Numbered from the stretch's first letter, positions 1-4,382 are shown. The stretch: DNA of 8,094 nucleotides from JAGVYE01 sp964502785 (GCA_964502785.1 CAZCXW010000053.1:1-8094), one strand, 5' to 3'. Made by a program: numbers and translations. The notes: generated by a model from the sequence alone, not told the origin.

Positions 1-44
1 TCAAAGAAAATGGTAGAAAATTCTGTGCATTTTGAGTTTTTCAA
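1..44 (-). CDS. possible 5' end of a further minus-strand gene (partial)
   Basis: A TTG codon at 44-42 opens a reading frame that stays open to the window edge (14 codons, beginning MKNSKCTEF if TTG is read as Met). It is preceded by AAGGAG (54-49) with a 4-nt spacer. This Shine-Dalgarno-like site sits just before the stop codon of the translin gene, as expected for a downstream operon member. The only ATG nearby (30-28) is in another frame and stops after nine codons. Too little is visible to name a product. Confidence 0.28.
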   Translation of the reverse strand, partial: MKNSKCTEFSTIFF

Positions 45-55
45 AATTCTCCTTA

Positions 56-622
56 TTAACAAGACCCTTTCTTCAATTTCAAATCAAGAACTAAATCTTC
101 CAACTTTCTTAATTCATATTTTACGCCATCAACTTTGCGGCGAATTTCATTTTCCCGAAAATCAAATTTTAACAGTTCACCATATATGACATCTACTTCA
201 TCTCTGATTTTTACTACTTTATTGACCTCGCCCTTACCGGCAAGAAACACTGCTTTACGTACCAACTCTCCCGGTAAATCCGCTAACCCCATCACATATA
301 ATTCAGCGGGGACGGGAAGCTCCACCAATTCTCCTTTCTCGACAAAATGAAAATAAAGAATGGCTTCCACATATTCCTGGATGGCGATTTTGTAGCTGCC
401 TTCCCAGAGCATGCGATGGCTGTGGGTAGCAATCTTATCCAGAAATTCTTTTTCTTTTTCAATTTGTTTAATGAGTTTTTCTGCCTGCTTTAACTCATCA
501 CGGTGAATGGCATAAATAACCAGTTTGCTTAATTTTAAGACATCCCGGCTTTTCTTAATTAAACGTTCCCGCTCTTCATCATAAGCTTTAAGCTCTTCCT
601 GTAATTTCTTAAAATTAATCAT
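56..622 (-). CDS. translin-family (archaeal C3PO-like) RNase
   Basis: 188 aa, all-helical and highly charged, matching the translin/TRAX family in length and motif order. The family forms a hollow oligomer whose TRAX-type subunits cut single-stranded RNA using clustered acidic residues. In fungi it trims pre-tRNA fragments. Archaeal homologues have RNase activity. Visible motifs are: a long N-terminal helix (1-75); the core motif at 82-92 with E83 and E86, where TRAX carries its catalytic glutamates; LYVMGLADLPGELVR (108-122), the conserved mid-protein helix; and DFRENEIRRKVDGVKYELRK (154-173), the C-terminal signature of the family. D115 or E119 are candidates for the third acidic ligand. 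The ATG at 622 is chosen because a TATA box lies about 26 nt upstream, implying a leaderless transcript. Family assignment is firm. The RNA substrate here is unknown. Confidence 0.87.
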   Translation of the reverse strand: MINFKKLQEELKAYDEERERLIKKSRDVLKLSKLVIYAIHRDELKQAEKLIKQIEKEKEFLDKIATHSHRMLWEGSYKIAIQEYVEAILYFHFVEKGELVELPVPAELYVMGLADLPGELVRKAVFLAGKGEVNKVVKIRDEVDVIYGELLKFDFRENEIRRKVDGVKYELRKLEDLVLDLKLKKGSC

Positions 623-642
623 TAAACTTGATTATAGAGATT

Positions 643-652
643 ACTTTATAAT
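643..652 (-). promoter_or_regulatory. TATA box of the translin gene
   Basis: The minus strand reads ATTATAAAGT here, centred about 26 nt upstream of the ATG at 622. This is the usual archaeal spacing from TATA box to transcription start, and it predicts a leaderless or nearly leaderless mRNA. Confidence 0.6.
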
Positions 653-674
653 GGTTTCGATGTGATGCCAGAAT

Positions 675-800
675 CGGCTCTGTAGAAAATCTCGCTTTGC
701 TCGGGTAGCATCGGACTCACCCATCGGCCTGCACGCTGTGCTCAGCATCCTGCTCATGTATCGCTCGTGTAAGGATGCTACCGCTTTTTCTACAGAGTCG
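675..800. repeat. G+C-rich inverted-repeat element (MITE-like or structured RNA)
   Basis: A 126-bp block between two divergent promoters, clearly richer in G+C than its AT-rich surroundings. Its ends are 15-bp terminal inverted repeats, CGGCTCTGTAGAAAA (675-689) and TTTTCTACAGAGTCG (786-800), paired throughout with one G-U. Inside, GGTAGCATC (704-712) pairs with GATGCTACC (774-782). Smaller hairpins are GCAC/GTGC (731-734/738-741) and AGCA/TGCT (744-747/751-754). AGCATCC (744-750) can also pair with 773-779, so alternative folds compete. GCCAGA occurs at both edges (667-672 and 800-805), which could be a target duplication, though the right copy overlaps the repeat by one base. No coding frame of note. 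It could be a non-autonomous transposon remnant, a dispersed palindromic repeat or a folded RNA. The sequence alone does not decide. Confidence 0.6.
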
Positions 801-815
801 CCAGAGAATCAAAAG

Positions 816-826
816 CTTTATATAAG
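816..826 (+). promoter_or_regulatory. TATA box of the LSm-L37e operon
   Basis: CTTTATATAAG, an excellent archaeal TATA box, preceded by the A-rich AATCAAAA, which fits a BRE. Transcription should start near 845-850, giving a leader of about 25 nt that carries the GGGGG ribosome-binding site at 860-864. Confidence 0.7.
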
Positions 827-872
827 AACCACCTCTTTGGACTTTAATTAGGTTATTAAGGGGGTAATACAC

Positions 873-1109
873 ATGGAAGACAGTTCATCCCGGCCGTTAG
901 ACGCGTTGAATTTTGCGCGCAATAAGATTGTTATGGTCGAATTAAAAAATGGAAATAGTTATGTGGGAAAATTAAAAGCTTTTGACATTCACGTTAATGT
1001 TGTTCTTGACGATGCTGAAGAAAGATGTAATGGAGAAGTGAAACGAAAAATCGGCACTGTTTTCGTGCGCGGAGACACTATTACTATAATTTCTCCGGCT
1101 TCTAATTAG
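873..1109 (+). CDS. archaeal Sm-like RNA-binding protein (LSm / SmAP)
   Basis: 78 aa, the usual size for archaeal Sm-like proteins. These form homoheptameric or homohexameric rings that bind U-rich single-stranded RNA and take part in RNA processing, including of tRNA and small RNAs. RPLDALN (7-13) is the archaeal N-terminal helix signature. Sm motif 1 spans about 17-48, with VELKNGNSYVGKLKAFDIHV (22-41) followed by the NVVLDDAEE segment, where the D-H-N RNA-binding residues sit. Sm motif 2 is GTVFVRGDTITIISP (62-76), with the RGD that contacts uridine. The ATG at 873 follows GGGGG (860-864) by 8 nt. L37e starts 8 nt after its stop, the widespread archaeal LSm-L37e gene pair. Confidence 0.95.
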   Translation: MEDSSSRPLDALNFARNKIVMVELKNGNSYVGKLKAFDIHVNVVLDDAEERCNGEVKRKIGTVFVRGDTITIISPASN

Positions 1110-1117
1110 GTGGAAGA

Positions 1118-1294
1118 ATGAAAGGAACGCGAAGTATGGGGAGGAAGAGCGGGAAGAAAACCCACATTCGCTGCCGACGCTGCGGCAACCGTTCTTACCA
1201 CATTCGAAAGAAACGCTGCGCTTCCTGCGGCTATGGGGCAATAAGTAAAGTCAGAAGTTATACTTGGCAGAAAAAGAAACTATTAAAAAAATAA
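1118..1294 (+). CDS. rpl37e: 50S ribosomal protein L37e (eL37)
   Basis: 58 aa, very basic, beginning MKGTRSMGRKSGKKTHIRC. Two CxxC pairs, C19-RR-C22 and C34-AS-C37, form the single zinc ribbon of eL37, with the family's CGYG after the second pair. eL37 is a small zinc protein of the large subunit that threads into rRNA. The length equals that of archaeal homologues. GGTGGAAG lies just upstream of the ATG, and the gene begins 8 nt after the LSm stop, so the two are co-transcribed. Identity is essentially certain. Confidence 0.95.
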   Translation: MKGTRSMGRKSGKKTHIRCRRCGNRSYHIRKKRCASCGYGAISKVRSYTWQKKKLLKK

Positions 1295-1304
1295 TTAAGT
1301 TAAA

Positions 1305-1330
1305 AGAAAAAAATTTTATTCTTTTTTTCT
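1305..1330. terminator. bidirectional T-rich terminator
   Basis: AGAAAAAAA (1305-1313) followed by a T-rich stretch ending TTCTTTTTTTCT (1319-1330). It gives U-tracts on both strands and can pair with itself. It lies between the convergent ends of the L37e operon and the small minus-strand gene. Archaeal termination needs mainly U-runs. Confidence 0.5.
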
Positions 1331-1615
1331 ACGAGTGTTTTCACAAGCCGTATAAATAGCTAATCCACCCGTTAAACCAGCCACTGCCGCAGAAAATAAT
1401 CCCTGATAAAAATTTCCAGAAGACAATCTTTCAGCAGATTCTCTGGCGGCATTAAACGCCTGTTCTGTTATTTCCGGTGTTTTAGCCAATTGAACTTGCA
1501 ATACAGCTGCTTTTGTATTTGCATATTCTAAAAGATTTCCCAATGCAGCATATCCTTCAAGAGCTTAAGCTGTTCCAAAACATATAGTCCCTATAAAGTT
1601 TCCCAGGTCTGTCAT
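1316..1615 (-). pseudogene. small membrane-protein gene interrupted by an in-frame TAA
   Basis: The natural start is ATG at 1615, preceded by AAGGGGAA (about 9 nt upstream) and by a TATA box (1665-1674). Sixteen codons (MTDLGNFIGTICFGTA) are followed by TAA at 1567-1565. The same frame then continues for 82 codons to a stop at 1316. Both halves have similar composition, and the second has a probable membrane segment (GLFSAAVAGLTGGLAIYTA) and a basic tail. Joined, it would be a protein of about 99 residues. Readings: (a) a nonsense mutation, hence a pseudogene; (b) reinitiation at TTG 1543, which has AAGGA about 9 nt upstream and would give 75 aa; (c) stop-codon readthrough; (d) a sequencing error. 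No family recognised. I favour (a) or (b). Confidence 0.5.
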
Positions 1616-1628
1616 TTTGTTGTTCCCC

Positions 1629-1646
1629 TTTACTAATTTTACTAAT
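1629..1646. repeat. exact 9-bp tandem repeat in a 5' leader
   Basis: TTTACTAAT occurs twice in succession (1629-1637 and 1638-1646), between the TATA box (1665-1674) and the ribosome-binding site of the small minus-strand gene. It could be a pair of regulator half-sites or simple slippage. Confidence 0.4.
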
Positions 1647-1664
1647 GGAATAAAATAATCAGAA

Positions 1665-1674
1665 TTATTTATAA
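1665..1674 (-). promoter_or_regulatory. TATA box of the small membrane-protein gene
   Basis: The minus strand reads TTATAAATAA. A start about 25 nt downstream would fall near 1645 and leave a leader of about 30 nt containing the AAGGGGAA site that selects ATG 1615. Confidence 0.5.
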
Positions 1675-1731
1675 TATTACACTGAATTTGATGGATGGAG
1701 GGCAGACCAAGAACCAGTTTCATAAATATCT

Positions 1732-2427
1732 TTACTCCCCAGTCTTAATCCTTTCTACACATCTTTCCCGCACACCTTTAAATTTAATACTTTGACAAAG
1801 TTCTAGATCAGAATGATCCACAGCAATGTAATAAACACAGGCTTCTTTTTGTAAATTATCATTAATATCTTGACAGGCTGCTATATTTTTTGTGGTACGA
1901 GCGATTTTTATAATACATTGCGCTTCTTCGTCAGCAGAGAGAAAGAAACAAATTTGATGTTTGCTTGTCTTGAACGCTATTTCTTTGAAACATTTTTCAC
2001 GTTGTTCCCGATCATTGATAAAAGAACACCATTCTTCGTTTCCATTTTCGGTTGCGAAATAAGAAAAACAATTATCAGTCCAATACTTATTGGAGATAAC
2101 TGGGCATATTTCCTGCTTTTGCTGCATCTTCGCAACTTCGAACTGGCAGAAGCCTTTGGACTTTTCATCCTTTACGAGATTGCAGACCGTTAAGTCATTT
2201 TTTTCCTTGGCTAAATTTGCCACGCAGCTGTCTCTCAGCGCCTCATTTGCAATTTTACTGCATTTTAATTCCTGAAAATAACAATCATCTTTGGTGCTGC
2301 CTTCCAAAGAAGAGCATTGCTCTGATTTATCACCAACTGCTGAACCAGTTAGGTTATCAGAAGTACAAGCGGCTATAAGAAGCCCGATTATGACTATCAA
2401 CACACTTAAAATTTGGATTTGACGCAT
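1732..2427 (-). CDS. secreted lipoprotein with eight paired-cysteine units
   Basis: 231 aa from ATG 2427. A hydrophobic signal segment (about 4-20) ends in the lipobox IAAC, with C21 as the likely lipid attachment site. A short linker (TSDNLTGSAV) leads into a repeat domain filling the rest of the protein. Cysteines fall in pairs: 38/49, 56/68, 82/94, 108/120, 134/146, 160/171, 185/197 and 211/223. From C56 the pairs recur every 26 residues (25 once), in the form C-x3-I/L-x6/7-C-x4-A. This suggests stacked helical hairpins, each closed by a disulfide, outside the membrane. No domain family is recognised and the role is unknown. Binding or scaffolding at the cell surface is plausible. An upstream in-frame GTG (2451) would add eight residues, but the TATA box at 2452-2459 fits a leaderless start at 2427. 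Confidence 0.8.
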   Translation of the reverse strand: MRQIQILSVLIVIIGLLIAACTSDNLTGSAVGDKSEQCSSLEGSTKDDCYFQELKCSKIANEALRDSCVANLAKEKNDLTVCNLVKDEKSKGFCQFEVAKMQQKQEICPVISNKYWTDNCFSYFATENGNEEWCSFINDREQREKCFKEIAFKTSKHQICFFLSADEEAQCIIKIARTTKNIAACQDINDNLQKEACVYYIAVDHSDLELCQSIKFKGVRERCVERIKTGE

Positions 2428-2429
2428 TT

Positions 2430-2552
2430 TTAGGGTTTTAGAAGAAAGCACTTTTTAAGTTTTGTGGAAGTTTTCATTATCTCCAAAGTCTTACTGCCAT
2501 AAAGAGTTAAGTGGGCGGCAGCACGGAGTTTTACAAAAACATCGTAAAGCAT
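2430..2552 (-). CDS. possible 40-aa ORF upstream of the lipoprotein
   Basis: ATG at 2552, preceded by GGAG (2561-2558) with a 5-nt spacer, opens a 40-codon basic ORF (starting MLYDVFVKLRAAAH) whose stop lies 2 nt before the lipoprotein ATG. This tight spacing and the ribosome-binding site suggest a leader peptide or a small protein coupled to the lipoprotein. Against it, the ORF covers the lipoprotein's likely TATA box, its composition is unremarkable and no homology is recognised. It may be chance. Confidence 0.25.
   Translation of the reverse strand: MLYDVFVKLRAAAHLTLYGSKTLEIMKTSTKLKKCFLLKP
2452..2459 (-). promoter_or_regulatory. TATA-like box of the lipoprotein gene
   Basis: The minus strand reads CTTAAAAA, centred 28 nt upstream of ATG 2427. 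That ATG has no Shine-Dalgarno sequence before it, so a leaderless mRNA is likely. Confidence 0.45.
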
Positions 2553-2607
2553 TATTGCTCCAGATTTTTTATAGGATATAAAATAATATCTGAACCACAA
2601 TAGAAAC

Positions 2608-2616
2608 ATATAAAAA
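2608..2616 (+). promoter_or_regulatory. TATA box of the tRNA-Leu gene
   Basis: ATATAAAAA, centred about 31 nt upstream of the first tRNA nucleotide (2643), the expected position for an archaeal tRNA promoter with a very short 5' leader. Confidence 0.6.
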
Positions 2617-2673
2617 TAATCCATGAACTTAATGATACTAATGTGGGCGTGCCGGAGTGGCCAAACGGGATGG

Positions 2674-2693
2674 ATCATCTTAAATGAGTCCAA
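2674..2693 (+). other. tRNA intron 1 (position 30/31), 20 nt
   Basis: BHB reading: the central helix is exon GGAT (2668-2671) with intron GTCC (2688-2691), including one G-U. The first bulge is GG|A (2672-2674) and the second AA|G (2692-2694). The intron's own hairpin is TCAT/ATGA (2675-2678/2684-2687) with loop CTTAA. The outer helix is weak (one G-C pair), so this is an HBh'-type site. Removal supplies G31, which pairs with C39. The hairpin loop carries a decoy CTTAAA resembling an anticodon UAA loop. Confidence 0.75.
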
Positions 2694-2700
2694 GCTTAGG

Positions 2701-2749
2701 CCATTCTGACAGTAGGGTATGATGAGCTTTACTGCGATGACTGGAAGAT
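2701..2749 (+). other. tRNA intron 2 (position 37/38), 49 nt
   Basis: Sits at the standard archaeal position after purine 37. The outer helix is the anticodon stem. The central helix is CTT (2695-2697) with AAG (2745-2747). A35 faces G2744 unpaired, or G2744 pairs with C2701. The inner helix is CCATTC (2701-2706) with GACTGG (2739-2744), five of six paired. A terminal stem, CAGTAGGG/CTTTACTG (2710-2717/2727-2734), has two G-U pairs. The central helix is shorter than canonical, so this is a relaxed BHB. The cut after G2700 is set by the resulting loop CTTAGGA. Confidence 0.72.
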
Positions 2750-2781
2750 ACCCATTGGCTTAGTGCCTCCTCAGGTTCGAA

Positions 2782-2830
2782 AATAAAGGCAGTCTGCCTT
2801 TATCAACCCCCGACTCTTCGGGAACGAAAG
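2782..2830 (+). other. tRNA intron 3 in the T-loop (position 59/60), 49 nt
   Basis: A textbook BHB. The outer helix is the T-stem TCAGG/CCTGA (2771-2775/2832-2836). The central 4-bp helix is TTCG (2776-2779) with CGAA (2825-2828). The bulges are AAA (2780-2782) and AGT (2829-2831), each cut after the second base. Joining restores TTCGAAT. The intron itself holds two perfect hairpins: ATAAAGGCA/TGCCTTTAT (2783-2791/2795-2803) with a 3-nt loop, and CCCGA/TCGGG (2809-2813/2818-2822). Confidence 0.85.
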
Positions 2831-2845
2831 TCCTGACGCCCACAC

Positions 2846-2855
2846 TTTTTTTTTT
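2846..2855 (+). terminator. T10 terminator of the tRNA gene
   Basis: Ten T residues begin two bases after the discriminator base, a typical archaeal terminator for a tRNA transcript. Confidence 0.65.
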
Positions 2856-3101
2856 AGAATTAGGATGAATTCTAGCGTATTTTAGTATATCATATCTTTT
2901 AAAATGGTCATAAATATTTTTTCGATGTCCAAGCTGATAAACCAGAATCTGAAGTTTCTCTTGATGAATATCAAAAATAATTGGGTAATCGCCAACCCTA
3001 AAGCGGAAACCAGGCATTCCGATTAGTTTCTTAATATCACATGATTCTGGACGGATCCTTAGTCTCTCCAATGCAGTAAGAATATGATGATCATTAAAAT
3101 C

Positions 3102-3848
3102 TTAATACTTCTTCCATAAATAATCCAGCTGATTCGAAAATGTCTGTGTAATCTGTTTTGATTTAATTCTCAGAACAATGATTTCTGGTTTGTAAATAAT
3201 AATCAACACATTATTTCCAAAAACAACCCACACAATGGGCATAAAAATTTCTTTAGGAATCCATTTAATTTCTACTGTAGTAATTTCTCGTGCTTTCTCT
3301 AATCGATCTAAGACGATTTTACTTTTCGTACTAAAGAGCTTCAGCGGGATATTCTTAAACCATCTTTGTGATTCAATGGGAAAAATTTCCTGCACTTGGA
3401 GATTGCCAAAGCCTTTCCAAACAGGAGGCTGTTCGTTAACGATTTCATTTAGCAATGCTTTGTAAGCTTTTCTTCCTCGATAGATTTCAAATAAATCTTT
3501 TTCTTTTACACTTTCATATTTTGCTTGTAGGCGGGGAATAATGATCGAGAGCTCTTTTTCCATTTCCCGTGCTTTAATTAATTGTTTCTCTTTGAAGTCT
3601 TCTACTATTTGAGGAAGTTTCTGCGGGTTAGTGGGAAAGAATAATCGTTTATTACCTTCATGAAGAATCGTGACTAATCCTGTTTCTCCAAGCTTATCGA
3701 GGGCTTCATAAACGTTAGCCTTATATTTCCCTGCTTTTTTGGCAATTCTATCAACGCTGGATTTACCTAATTCTAAGAGTGTTAGGTATACTTTAGCAGC
3801 AGTAGGGCTAAGTTCGAGGCGCTGAAGAATAGCAATTTCTTCATTCAT
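3102..3848 (-). CDS. TrmB-family transcriptional regulator
   Basis: 248 aa. The N-terminal winged helix-turn-helix (about 1-70) shows LSPTAAKVYLTLLELGKSS, then a recognition region (IAKKAGKYKANVYEALDKL) typical of TrmB/TrmBL proteins. A coiled linker with dense E/K follows (about 83-118). The C-terminal part (about 119-248) begins IYRGRKAYKALLNEIV and matches the phospholipase-D-like effector domain in which TrmB proteins dimerise or sense ligands. The sugar-binding extension of the largest TrmB proteins is absent, so the ligand cannot be inferred. The start at 3848 is supported by the TATA-like element at 3873-3882. An inverted repeat just downstream of it suggests autoregulation. The divergent gene at 3933 is a candidate target. 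Confidence 0.87.
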   Translation of the reverse strand: MNEEIAILQRLELSPTAAKVYLTLLELGKSSVDRIAKKAGKYKANVYEALDKLGETGLVTILHEGNKRLFFPTNPQKLPQIVEDFKEKQLIKAREMEKELSIIIPRLQAKYESVKEKDLFEIYRGRKAYKALLNEIVNEQPPVWKGFGNLQVQEIFPIESQRWFKNIPLKLFSTKSKIVLDRLEKAREITTVEIKWIPKEIFMPIVWVVFGNNVLIIIYKPEIIVLRIKSKQITQTFSNQLDYLWKKY

Positions 3849-3853
3849 AAAGG

Positions 3854-3870
3854 AGTAGTTATTTACTACT
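3854..3870. promoter_or_regulatory. inverted repeat, candidate TrmB operator
   Basis: AGTAGT-TATTT-ACTACT is a perfect 6-bp inverted repeat with a 5-bp spacer. It lies between the TATA-like element and the start of the regulator gene, where a bound dimer would block polymerase. Inference from position and symmetry. Confidence 0.5.
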
Positions 3871-3872
3871 AC

Positions 3873-3882
3873 TTAAATTTAT
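3873..3882 (-). promoter_or_regulatory. TATA-like element of the TrmB-family gene
   Basis: TTAAATTTAT on the plus strand (ATAAATTTAA on the minus), centred about 29 nt upstream of ATG 3848, predicting a leaderless transcript. Being nearly symmetric, it could also serve the divergent gene at 3933, with a leader of about 25 nt. Confidence 0.5.
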
Positions 3883-3932
3883 CTAGTTGATTCATCACGA
3901 AGTGAATTGTAACCAAATGATGGGCATTAAAA

Positions 3933-4382
3933 ATGAAAGAAAATCTCGAAGCCGAACTTGAAACCGAACTTAAAAAAGCAGAAAAAGTCCAAGGACTTGC
4001 CGATTACATTAAGGTAAGAACTAAATATCACAGGATTGATTGGTCAAGGGATGGTCGCTCTTATCTTGCTGATCTTCGTGTCAGCCCAGAAGAAAAGGCA
4101 GGCTGTTTTATTGTAGATACTGCCCAATGGCCTGACTTTCATCTAATGAGTAGCGGGCTTGGGGGTGGGACGGAGTGTTCCGTCAAAATCTACGCTTTTC
4201 GATCAGGGAAGAGTGCAGAGTCAGATAAAATTGTGTATCGCCATAGGTTGAATCCAAGTGAAGATGATTGGAGTAAAGCGTATTCTAAAATAAAAGATTT
4301 TAAACTAGAGGATAATTGCCTGAAAGTTACAGTTGCCTCAAATGAGAAAGAGGAAATATTTACTTTCCCTTTAAAATTGTAA
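3933..4382 (+). CDS. hypothetical protein, 149 aa
   Basis: No family recognised. No signal peptide and no membrane segment, so probably cytoplasmic. An acidic/basic N-terminal helix (about 1-30, ENLEAELETELKKAEK) is followed by a part that looks rich in beta strands: ADLRVSPEEKAGCFIVDTAQ, then a glycine-rich turn (SGLGGG), SVKIYAFRSG and a final hydrophobic strand EIFTFPLKL. It diverges from the TrmB-family gene, with an 84-bp shared region holding the inverted repeat and TATA-like element. Control by that regulator is plausible. The start is ATG 3933; the preceding GATGGG is at best a weak ribosome-binding site. The ORF is long and bounded by a T-rich stretch, so a real gene is likely. Confidence 0.7.
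   Translation: MKENLEAELETELKKAEKVQGLADYIKVRTKYHRIDWSRDGRSYLADLRVSPEEKAGCFIVDTAQWPDFHLMSSGLGGGTECSVKIYAFRSGKSAESDKIVYRHRLNPSEDDWSKAYSKIKDFKLEDNCLKVTVASNEKEEIFTFPLKL

Larger units (their letters stand above)
2643..2844 (+). tRNA. tRNA-Leu(UAG) with three introns
   Basis: Exons 2643-2673, 2694-2700, 2750-2781 and 2831-2844 join to an 84-nt class II tRNA. The acceptor stem GTGGGCG/CGCCCAC pairs fully. T8 and G9 precede the D-stem CCG/CGG around a loop with GG. The anticodon stem ATGGG/CCCAT pairs fully and closes the loop CTTAGGA, anticodon TAG. A 15-nt variable arm has stem GGC/GCC. The T-stem TCAGG/CCTGA closes the canonical loop TTCGAAT. Discriminator A and the long variable arm indicate leucine. 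CCA is not encoded. Without intron removal neither the anticodon arm nor the T-arm can form. Ten T residues (2846-2855) follow as terminator. Introns at 30/31, 37/38 and 59/60 resemble multi-intron tRNAs known from Thermoproteales. The encoded tRNA is very likely. The splice points are exact by structure for the third intron and slightly less certain for the first two. Confidence 0.88.
2760..3101 (-). pseudogene. decayed RelE/ParE-family toxin
   Basis: The open frame from just after the TrmB stop (3101) contains a RelE core: a helix with ILTALERLRIRPE, then KKLIGMPGFRFRVGDYPIIF, then ILVYQLGHRKNIYD. RelE toxins cut mRNA in the ribosomal A site. Three signs of decay appear. The first strand and helix (about 18 residues) are missing, with no ATG and no ribosome-binding site; the first possible start is TTG 3071. 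The arginine of the family's GDYR/GYR motif (E. coli R61, catalytic) is proline here, although the later HR arginine is kept. After the core ends near 2906 no stop occurs, and the frame runs on antisense through the tRNA 3' half to 2760. No antitoxin gene lies beside it. The frame matches TrmB's but is separated by TAA. A still-translated truncated protein cannot be excluded. Confidence 0.6.

Noticed and set aside
972..1241. Minus-strand ORF of 89 codons opposite LSm and L37e
   Set aside because: It lies antisense to two certain genes, has low-complexity Ser/Arg/Phe-rich composition and no start signals. It is a shadow of the real coding strand.
2675..2690. CTTAAAT read as the anticodon loop of tRNA-Leu(UAA)
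   Set aside because: The flanking ATCAT has no matching 3' strand beside the variable arm. Splicing after 2673 and before 2694 gives a fully paired stem and the UAG loop instead.
2430..2693. 87-codon minus-strand ORF reaching into the tRNA 5' half
   Set aside because: Its first half is antisense to the tRNA and its promoter. Only the internal 40-codon segment from 2552 has a ribosome-binding site, and it is listed separately at low confidence.
2820..2836. Unspliced T-arm at the 3' end (TCGGG paired with CCTGA)
   Set aside because: It gives a 9-nt loop lacking TTC. The pairing TCAGG/CCTGA after intron removal is perfect and gives the canonical TTCGAAT loop.
2643..2844. tRNA 3' end as an attachment site for an integrated element
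   Set aside because: No integrase gene and no second copy of the tRNA 3' end was seen in this window. Only the toxin relic hints at past insertion.
3892..3907. TTCA...TGAA imperfect palindrome upstream of the 149-aa gene
   Set aside because: Only four bases per arm match. This is expected by chance and weaker than the AGTAGT/ACTACT repeat.
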